Shown here: one piece after another, positions 8,251-13,781 of the stretch
Position numbering within the stretch: the stretch's first letter is position 1
Layout: each line of letters begins with the position of its first letter
Assembly: GCA_963610045.1 (NCBI GenBank)
Contig: CAVDMS010000021.1
Location: 1 to 23,155, forward strand
Origin: F23-B02 sp963610045
GTDB lineage: Bacteria > Bacillota > Clostridia > Oscillospirales > Oscillospiraceae
DNA length: 23,155 nucleotides
Direction of reading: 5' to 3'
Program-made: the position numbers and the translations under genes
Notes under the pieces: generated by a model
What the model was told of the DNA's origin: nothing
The model's input: the letters and a program-made list of their open reading frames with translations, nothing else
Database searches by the model: none

Positions 8251-10488
8251 TCAATCAATCAAAGACATTTGAGTTTCTCCCCTGTCCTCGTCTTTAAGAA
8301 GCGCACCCGCTCCGGGCAGACTGCGGACACGGTACCTTGACTTGTTCTTAACGGATGTGTTTTCAAGCAGCGCCGCAGAGATCAGCTTATGCCTGCTTTT
8401 GACGGACATTCCCGCAACTCCCTGAGTGCTGCGGCTTGCCTTGACCTGCAGAAGCGAGGTGTTAAACACAAGCGCCCTGCCGTCGCTCGAAAACGCCGCA
8501 ACGTCGCACTCCCCGCTTATCGGCAGCACCTCGGCAAGCGGACTCTTGTCGGAGTAGGCGTTTATGAGCTTTTTGCGGTTTGTCTTGGTCTCGTATGCAG
8601 AAAGCGGTATCCTTGCTATTTTGCCGTTTTCAAAGAACAGCAGCAGGTCCTTTTTGTAGTCCCCCGGCAGTATCACCGTGAACACCCGCTCGCCGTCGTC
8701 CATCTCAAGCTGGCTCGGAAGATAGGTGCCAAGCGCCGATGCCTTGGTGTCCGCAAAGTCCGATAGCTTCGTTTTGTACACTCGCTGGCGGTCGGTGAAC
8801 ACCAAAAGCTCTGCGCGGTTCGTGGATTCAAAGCTCAGCTTCGGTCCGTCGCCGTCCTTATACTTCTGCTCTCCGCTCATTCTGAGCGACTGCGGCGTGA
8901 TCTTTTTAAGGTAGCCCTCGTTTGAGAGGAACACATTGACGGGGTAATCCTCCGCCGGATCGTCCTCCGGCTCCTCCTCGATCTCGGAGGCATAGACTAT
9001 GCCGGTCCTTCTCGGACTCGGATATTTCTTGATTATCGCTTTAAGCTCGGAGGATATGATCGCCTTGACCTTGCGGCGGTTTTTCAGCGTATCCTCAAGC
9101 TCCGCAATGTCACGCTCAAGCTCCTCGATCTCGGAGGTGCGCTTTAGGATATACTCCTTATTTATATTGCGCAGCTTTATCTCGGCAACGTACTCCGCCT
9201 GCACCTTGTCGATGCCGAAGCCCATCATCAGGTTCGGGATAACGTCCGACTCAAGCTCCGTATTTCGGATTATGGCTATCGCCTTGTCAATGTCAAGCAG
9301 TATCTTCGCAAGACCCTGCAAGAGGTGCAGCTTCTCTTTTTTGCGGCACATCTCGAAGTAGACACGGTTTTTAACGCACTCCGTGCGCCATGCCGTCCAC
9401 TCACCGAGGATCTCCCTCACGCCCATGACCTTTGGATTTCCTGCAACGAGGATGTTGAAGTTGCAGGAAAAGCTGTCCATAAGCGGGGTGAGCTTAAAGA
9501 GCTTCTGCATGAGCTTTTCGGGGTCGGTGCCTCGCTTGAGATCGACCGCAAGCTTCAGTCCCGAAAGATCGGTCTCGTCACGCATATCGTTGATCTCACG
9601 GATCTTTCCCGCCTTTATAAGCTCCGCAACCTTGTCGACTATCGCCTCGGAGGTCGTGGTGAAGGGTATCTCGTATATCTCGATGATGTTCTCTTTTTGG
9701 ATATAACGCCAGCGGGAGCGCATTTTAAAGCTTCCCCTGCCGGTCCTGTATATCTCCTCCATTGCACTGCGATCGTACACGATCTCGGCTCCCGTGGAGA
9801 AGTCGGGTGCGGGCATCGTCTCAAACAGGTCGCAGTCGGGGTCTGTAAGATAGTTTATCTCGGTGCGGCAGACCTCCTCAAGATTAAAGCCGCATATCTG
9901 GCTCGCCATGCCGACGGCGATGCCCGTATTCGCCGAGACCAACACGTTCGGAAACGCCGTCGGCAGAAGCCTCGGCTCCTTCATGCTGCCGTCGTAATTG
10001 TCCGTAAACTCAACGGTTTCACGGTCAATATCACGGAATATCTCGCCGCAGATGGGTGCAAGCTTTGCTTCCGTATACCTCGACGCCGCAAAGGACATAT
10101 CCCTTGAATACACCTTGCCGAAGTTGCCCTTCGAGTCCACAAAGGGCGTAAGCAGAGCGCCATAGCCCTTCGAGAGCCTGACCATCGTCTCGTATATCGC
10201 CGCATCGCCGTGCGGATTTAAGCGCATCGTCTGTCCGACGATGTTTGCGCTTTTCGTCCTGCCGCCGCTTAAAAGCCCCATCTTGTACATAGTGTAAAGA
10301 AGCTTTCTGTGGCTGGGCTTAAAGCCGTCGATCTCCGGTATCGCTCTCGAAATTATAACGCTCATTGCGTAGGGCATATAATTTTGCTCAAGCGTTTCGG
10401 TTATGGGCTGCTCCATGACCTCGGCTTTCAGTCCGACGACGTTGGGGTTATCGAATTTATTCTTTTGGGTAGGCTGCTTTTTTGCCAC
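8251..10488 (-). CDS. parC: Topoisomerase IV / gyrase-like subunit A (divergent type IIA paralog)
   Basis: This is the 745-aa DNA-cleaving subunit of a type IIA topoisomerase. The start is GTG at 10488, with AAAGGG nine bases upstream. Residues 30-140 hold the winged-helix active site: the family's P-G-F-KP-HRK region (IPEIDGFKPSHRK, 50-62), NPHGDAAIYE (91-100), and the catalytic Arg137-Tyr138 in AASRYTEAKL. A coiled-coil tower follows (about 430-490). A C-terminal beta-pinwheel with degenerate blades follows from about residue 510. In the quinolone-determining region the usual Ser is Ala (position 96) while Glu100 is retained. It pairs with the subunit B gene two positions upstream in the same operon. 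Whether it acts as topoisomerase IV or as a second gyrase-like enzyme is not decidable here; no GyrA-box is evident. Confidence 0.88.
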   Translation of the reverse strand: MAKKQPTQKNKFDNPNVVGLKAEVMEQPITETLEQNYMPYAMSVIISRAIPEIDGFKPSHRKLLYTMYKMGLLSGGRTKSANIVGQTMRLNPHGDAAIYETMVRLSKGYGALLTPFVDSKGNFGKVYSRDMSFAASRYTEAKLAPICGEIFRDIDRETVEFTDNYDGSMKEPRLLPTAFPNVLVSANTGIAVGMASQICGFNLEEVCRTEINYLTDPDCDLFETMPAPDFSTGAEIVYDRSAMEEIYRTGRGSFKMRSRWRYIQKENIIEIYEIPFTTTSEAIVDKVAELIKAGKIREINDMRDETDLSGLKLAVDLKRGTDPEKLMQKLFKLTPLMDSFSCNFNILVAGNPKVMGVREILGEWTAWRTECVKNRVYFEMCRKKEKLHLLQGLAKILLDIDKAIAIIRNTELESDVIPNLMMGFGIDKVQAEYVAEIKLRNINKEYILKRTSEIEELERDIAELEDTLKNRRKVKAIISSELKAIIKKYPSPRRTGIVYASEIEEEPEDDPAEDYPVNVFLSNEGYLKKITPQSLRMSGEQKYKDGDGPKLSFESTNRAELLVFTDRQRVYKTKLSDFADTKASALGTYLPSQLEMDDGERVFTVILPGDYKKDLLLFFENGKIARIPLSAYETKTNRKKLINAYSDKSPLAEVLPISGECDVAAFSSDGRALVFNTSLLQVKASRSTQGVAGMSVKSRHKLISAALLENTSVKNKSRYRVRSLPGAGALLKDEDRGETQMSLID

Positions 10489-10502
10489 TTATCATCACCC
10501 TT

Positions 10503-10796
10503 TCAATGCTTGGTATGCTTTCCGCCGCTGCCCTTTTTGCGTTTCCCGCTCACAAGGTCCCTGCGGCAGTGCGGACAGTGCGTTGCGTTCAGCACTCCCC
10601 TGCCGATGCGCTTTCCGCAGTAGGGGCATTTGCAGTAGCCGAAGTACACTACAAGAAACACCGCAAGCGTTGCAAACGAGGCAAGCGTGCAGTACATTGC
10701 AAAAGCGGTACCCGTGCTGAGTATGCTCGCAACGCAGGCCGCTATACAGATGTAGATAAGCGGTCGCAGCAGCTTTTTGGCAGTCTGTAAATTCAT
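10503..10796 (-). CDS. Small membrane protein with zinc ribbon
   Basis: This 97-aa protein has two adjacent hydrophobic helices (about 12-34 and 36-54). They are followed by a treble-clef-like zinc ribbon with CPYC (Cys57, Cys60) and CPHC (Cys74, Cys77), then a basic tail rich in Lys, Gly and His. The start at 10796 has AGAGG seven bases upstream and lies 11 bases after the parE-like stop; 14 bases separate its end from the parC-like GTG. It is thus sandwiched between the two topoisomerase subunit genes and co-transcribed. I do not recognise a named family and assign no function. A membrane-bound zinc-ribbon protein is all the sequence supports. Confidence 0.75.
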   Translation of the reverse strand: MNLQTAKKLLRPLIYICIAACVASILSTGTAFAMYCTLASFATLAVFLVVYFGYCKCPYCGKRIGRGVLNATHCPHCRRDLVSGKRKKGSGGKHTKH

Positions 10797-10807
10797 ATGT
10801 ACACCTC

Positions 10808-12805
10808 TCAGGATATATCGGCCATGTCAAGATACAGATAGCCGTTTTCCGCAATATGCTCCTTGCGCCCGCTCAGATTGTCGCCGAGCAGCAGCTCAAA
10901 CATATCGTTCATCACCTCGACGTCCTCCGGCATGACCTTGATAAGCCGACGGGTTTCGGGGTTCATGGTCGTCATCCACATCATGTCGGGGTCGTTTTCA
11001 CCGAGACCCTTGCTTCGGTTAATGGACGCCTTTGCGCCGCCGAGTGACTCGATTATATCCGCCTTCTCCCTGTCGGAGTAGGCAAAGTAGGTCTTTGAGC
11101 CGGACTCTATCTCGTAAAGCGGCGACTCGGCGATATAGACGTAGCCCTCTTTTATAAGCGTCGGGACGAGCCTGTATATCATCGTCAGAATGAGCGTTCT
11201 TATCTGGAAGCCGTCAACGTCGGCGTCGGTGCAGATTATGACCTTGTTCCAACGCAGGTTGTTTATATCGAAGGCGTTTAAGTCCTTGACGCCCTTTGCC
11301 TGCACCTCAACTCCGCAGCCGAGGACACGCAGAAGGTCGGTTATGATATCGCTTTTGAATATCCTTGCATAATCCGCCTTGAGACAGTTGAGTATCTTGC
11401 CTCTGACGGGCATGATGCCCTGAAAATCGGCATCCCTTGAAAGCTTACAGGCGCCGAGTGCGGAATCGCCCTCGACGATGTAGATCTCACGCTCTCTGGG
11501 GTCTCTGCTGCGGCAGTCCACGAATTTCTGCACACGGTTTGCAATGTCGATGCTGCCGGAGAGCTTCTTCTTCATGCCCTGACGGGCCTTCTCCGCCGCC
11601 TCACGGCTGCGCATATTGACAAGCACCTGCTCGGCAATGCGGTCGGCTTCTGGCTTGTTCTCAATGAAATAGACCTCAAGACGCTCCTTAAAGAAGTCGG
11701 TCATCGCCTCCTGAATGAAGCGGTTGGTTATCGCCTTCTTCGTCTGATTCTCATACGAGGTCTGCGTCGAGAAGCAGTTGGTCACAAGCACGAGGCAGTC
11801 GGAAACGTCCTGAAAGCTTATCTTGCTTTCGTTTTTCTGATACTTCCCTATTTTCTTAATGTATGCGTCGATCGCATAGACAAAGGCGTTCCTCGTCGCC
11901 TTTTCGGGTGCGCCGCCATGCTCAAGCCACGAGGAGTTGTGGTAATACTCGGTGACGCTTACCTTGTTCGAAAAGCAGAACGCCGCCGAGAGCTTTACCT
12001 TATACTCCGGCTTGTCCGGTCTGTCTCTGCCCTTGCGCTCTGCGCTGATGAAAACCGGAGCCGTTAACGGACTTTCGTGTGCGATCTCAGCAACGTAGTC
12101 AAGGATGCCGTTTTCGTAGACGTAATCCGTCACGTCAAATTTATTGCCGTTCTGATTTCTGAAACGGAAGGTCACACCGGCATTAACGACTGCCTGACGG
12201 TGCAGCACGTCTCTGAAATATTCTTCGGGAATGTCAATGTCCGTAAAGACGTCGAGGTCGGGACGCCACCTTATCGTGGTGCCGGTCTTTTTGCGGTCAC
12301 TGGGGCTAACTTTAAGCTCCTGACCCTTTTTGCCGACGGGCTTACCCTTTTTGAAGCTGAGGTCGTACCTGTTGCCGTCACGCCACACGGTGACGTTCAT
12401 GTACTCCGAGGCATACTGCGTCGCACAGGAGCCGAGTCCGTTAAGACCGAGGGAGTATTCATAGTTTTCACCGTCGTTGTTCTTGTACTTTCCTCCGGCG
12501 TACAGCTCGCAGAACACAAGCTCCCAGTTGTAGCGCTTCTCGTTTGCGTTCCAGTCAAGGGGACAGCCTCTGCCGAAGTCCTCGACCTCTATGGACTTGT
12601 CCGCATAGCGTGTCAGCGTTATGAGCTTGCCGTAGCCCTCTCTCGCCTCGTCGATAGCGTTGGAGAGTATCTCAAACACCGAATGCTGACAGCCGTCAAG
12701 CCCGTCGGAGCCGAATATGACGCCGGGGCGCTTTCTGACTCTGTCCGCTCCCTTCAGGGACGATATGCTGTCGTTTCCGTATTCGTTTACGGTCTGCTTT
12801 GTCAT
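10808..12805 (-). CDS. parE: Topoisomerase IV / gyrase-like subunit B (divergent type IIA paralog)
   Basis: This is the 665-aa ATPase subunit of a type IIA topoisomerase. The ATG at 12805 is preferred over 12853 because GCGGAGGAAA precedes it, and because the promoter at 12867-12895 would leave almost no leader for the longer form. The GHKL ATPase domain shows Glu45 and Asn49 in FEILSNAIDEA and Asp76 in EDFGRG. The normally conserved GGLHGVG lid motif reads LGLNGLG (119-125), a His-to-Asn change. The Toprim domain keeps EGDSA (Glu445) and DADVDG (Asp527, Asp529), and PVRGKILN (466-473) is intact. All metal and ATP residues I can place are present, so it should be active. It opens the operon with the zinc-ribbon gene, parC-like and yitT. 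Confidence 0.88.
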   Translation of the reverse strand: MTKQTVNEYGNDSISSLKGADRVRKRPGVIFGSDGLDGCQHSVFEILSNAIDEAREGYGKLITLTRYADKSIEVEDFGRGCPLDWNANEKRYNWELVFCELYAGGKYKNNDGENYEYSLGLNGLGSCATQYASEYMNVTVWRDGNRYDLSFKKGKPVGKKGQELKVSPSDRKKTGTTIRWRPDLDVFTDIDIPEEYFRDVLHRQAVVNAGVTFRFRNQNGNKFDVTDYVYENGILDYVAEIAHESPLTAPVFISAERKGRDRPDKPEYKVKLSAAFCFSNKVSVTEYYHNSSWLEHGGAPEKATRNAFVYAIDAYIKKIGKYQKNESKISFQDVSDCLVLVTNCFSTQTSYENQTKKAITNRFIQEAMTDFFKERLEVYFIENKPEADRIAEQVLVNMRSREAAEKARQGMKKKLSGSIDIANRVQKFVDCRSRDPREREIYIVEGDSALGACKLSRDADFQGIMPVRGKILNCLKADYARIFKSDIITDLLRVLGCGVEVQAKGVKDLNAFDINNLRWNKVIICTDADVDGFQIRTLILTMIYRLVPTLIKEGYVYIAESPLYEIESGSKTYFAYSDREKADIIESLGGAKASINRSKGLGENDPDMMWMTTMNPETRRLIKVMPEDVEVMNDMFELLLGDNLSGRKEHIAENGYLYLDMADIS

Positions 12806-12866
12806 GGTGTGCTTTCCTCCGCTTACAACATCTTGTGGCAATTTATCCATCACTTTCGGATTATAT

Positions 12867-12895
12867 AGTATATTATATTATTCCGCAAATTGCAA
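12867..12895 (-). promoter_or_regulatory. Promoter of the parE-like operon
   Basis: On the minus strand TTGCAA (12890-12895) is followed after exactly 17 bases by TATACT (12867-12872) in very AT-rich DNA. This gives a leader of about 55 bases before the ATG at 12805. It starts eight bases beyond the T-run of the upstream terminator. Confidence 0.68.
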
Positions 12896-12902
12896 GTGCG
12901 AT

Positions 12903-12933
12903 AAAAAAACGGGGACGGAGTTTATCCGTCCCC
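12903..12933 (-). terminator. Strong intrinsic terminator on the minus strand, upstream of the parE-like operon
   Basis: Read on the minus strand, GGGGACGGA (12925-12933) pairs with TCCGTCCCC (12911-12919) across a 5-base loop and is followed by G and seven T residues. No protein gene lies upstream on this strand, so a non-coding transcript or leader must be what it ends. Confidence 0.88.
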
Positions 12934-13076
12934 AAAACCCGAACTTACGTCCGGCGACGAAAAAGAAAAAATGTTCTCTGTATCTGAAGCGATAAGGCTT
13001 TACATTTTCCGGCGTAGACACCAATGTGTCTACGGTCTTCTGAGACCTCGTTTTCTGTCGCCGGACTTTTTCGTCT
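12903..13076 (-). ncRNA. Candidate structured non-coding RNA (or leader) ending at the 12903 terminator
   Basis: This stretch has no coding frame of interest but is densely structured. A 10-bp closing stem joins 12949-12958 with 13057-13066 (GTCCGGCGAC/GTCGCCGGAC). Inside it lie a perfect 9-bp hairpin (13013-13021 with 13026-13034), a 5-bp hairpin (13034-13038 with 13043-13047) and a 7-bp stem (12968-12974 with 13002-13008) enclosing a small AAGC/GCTT hairpin. A minus-strand TATAAT lies at 13083-13088, and the T-run terminator fixes the strand. I do not recognise a 6S, SRP, tmRNA, T-box or common riboswitch signature. It could be a free small RNA, or an attenuating leader for the parE-like operon whose promoter follows. 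Confidence 0.5.
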
Positions 13077-13082
13077 GTCTCT

Positions 13083-13088
13083 ATTATA
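13083..13088 (-). promoter_or_regulatory. Candidate -10 of the structured RNA
   Basis: The minus strand reads TATAAT, about seven bases before the predicted RNA 5' end. The -35 region at 16-18 bases is poor, so this is a weak promoter call on its own. The downstream terminator is the better evidence for transcription. Confidence 0.4.
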
Positions 13089-13131
13089 TGCCCGGACTTC
13101 CGTTATACTCATGGCAAAATCAGGCTTTTTG

Positions 13132-13159
13132 TTTAAAGTCAGACTTTAGGGAATATAAT
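13132..13159 (+). promoter_or_regulatory. Promoter of yaaL-bofA with palindromic operator candidate
   Basis: A consensus TATAAT lies at 13154-13159 with a TTTAAA -35 candidate at 13132-13137 (16-base spacer). The spacer is largely occupied by a perfect palindrome, TAAAGTC-A-GACTTTA (13134-13148), placed where a bound regulator would block polymerase. The start of transcription near 13166 leaves just enough leader for the AAGGAGG at 13169-13175. Confidence 0.55.
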
Positions 13160-13180
13160 AATGCAGACAAGGAGGTGCGG

Positions 13181-13402
13181 ATGATGTCTGCAAGCAAAAA
13201 GAGCGCAAAACTCAAAAAGGCGGAGTACCGCCGCAGGATCGACGAGCTGAACGCAATACGTTCAAAGCTGCAATGCGCATACTCGGCGTTTGACAACGTG
13301 ACCGACCCCACGATAATGGACGCTTGCATTTTTGAGATCAGTGCGCTAAAATCGAGATATAACTACGCCGTAAAAGGCATCAGGGAGCTGAACCGACCAT
13401 GA
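13181..13402 (+). CDS. YaaL-like DUF2508 family protein
   Basis: This is a 73-aa soluble, highly charged helical protein. The start is ATG at 13181, five bases after a perfect AAGGAGG; the adjacent ATG at 13184 is equally possible. The C-terminal half, VTDPTIMDACIFEISALKSRY, fits the DUF2508 (YaaL) pattern of a short acidic turn followed by an Ile-Tyr/Phe-Glu helix and an aromatic end. The function of the family is unknown. Its stop overlaps the bofA start by four bases (ATGA). In Bacillus subtilis yaaL also lies directly upstream of bofA, which supports the call. Confidence 0.78.
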   Translation: MMSASKKSAKLKKAEYRRRIDELNAIRSKLQCAYSAFDNVTDPTIMDACIFEISALKSRYNYAVKGIRELNRP

Positions 13403-13665
13403 ATATTGCAACCGAAATTCTGCTGCTCTTTGCGGCTGTGTTCTTTATAGTTTTGTTCTTTGTACTGCTGTCAAAGCCGATAAAGTGGTTTTTTAAGCTT
13501 CTGATAAATGCGATATTCGGATTTATTATCCTCTTTATCGTCAATTTCTTCGGAGCGTACATAGGGCTTCAGCTCAGCGTCGGCTGGCTAAGCGCAATTA
13601 TCACGGGGGTGTTCGGCATTCCGGGCATAATCCTGCTGATACTCATTGAAAATTTCTTTATATGA
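13399..13665 (+). CDS. bofA: BofA-like pro-sigmaK processing inhibitor family protein
   Basis: This 88-aa membrane protein has two or three hydrophobic helices: about 5-25, a KPIKWFFKLLINAIFGF amphipathic stretch followed by IILFIVNFFGAYIG, and a C-terminal hydrophobic hairpin. The family signature is the spaced N-F-G and the end segment ITGVFGIPGIILLILI. In Bacillus BofA holds the intramembrane protease SpoIVFB inactive until pro-sigmaK is cleaved. Many Clostridia keep bofA even where that pathway is incomplete, so the role here is inferred. It is translated from an ATGA overlap with the yaaL-like gene and ended by the terminator at 13672. Confidence 0.85.
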   Translation: MNIATEILLLFAAVFFIVLFFVLLSKPIKWFFKLLINAIFGFIILFIVNFFGAYIGLQLSVGWLSAIITGVFGIPGIILLILIENFFI

Positions 13666-13671
13666 TCCTCC

Positions 13672-13699
13672 GCTCACCGCTACAGCGGTGAGCTTTTTT
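13672..13699 (+). terminator. Intrinsic terminator of yaaL-bofA
   Basis: GCTCACCGC (13672-13680) pairs with GCGGTGAGC (13685-13693) across a TACA loop and is followed by six T residues. Confidence 0.92.
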
Positions 13700-13721
13700 C
13701 TCAATAATTCATATAAAATTG

Positions 13722-13750
13722 TTGTTTTTGTTCGATTTTTAATCTATAAT
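13722..13750 (+). promoter_or_regulatory. Promoter of the TIR-LRR gene
   Basis: A TTGTTT -35 (13722-13727) is followed after exactly 17 bases by a consensus TATAAT (13745-13750). The start of transcription near 13757 lies 25 bases before the ATG at 13782. The longest-frame start at 13749 would fall inside the -10 and is rejected. Confidence 0.72.
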
Positions 13751-13781
13751 GTTGTCCATTAAGCAAACGGAGGTATTCAGT

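Larger units (their letters stand above)
12806..13180. other. Gene-free interval holding a regulatory cluster
   Basis: No protein gene is supported here. The interval contains the leader and promoter of the parE-like operon, the minus-strand terminator and candidate RNA, a minus-strand -10, and the plus-strand yaaL promoter with its palindrome. The open frame running into yaaL from 12971 lacks a ribosome binding site and crosses the structured region, so it is not called. Confidence 0.7.

Noticed and set aside
9325..10107. 260-codon open frame antisense to the parC-like gene
   Set aside because: It is a shadow of a confirmed gene with catalytic motifs; its translation is low-complexity and has no recognisable domain.
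12077..12868. 263-codon open frame antisense to the parE-like gene
   Set aside because: It lies entirely over the ATPase domain of a well-supported gene and its own promoter; no ribosome binding site and no domain.
13034..13072. Plus-strand terminator reading of the structured region (short stem followed by TTTTC)
   Set aside because: The 5-bp stem and weak T-run are much poorer than the minus-strand terminator at 12903-12933, so the minus strand was chosen for the RNA candidate.
12971..13180. N-terminal extension of the yaaL-like protein by 70 codons
   Set aside because: No ribosome binding site at 12971. The extension crosses the structured RNA region and the yaaL promoter, and the DUF2508 part starts after the AAGGAGG at 13169.
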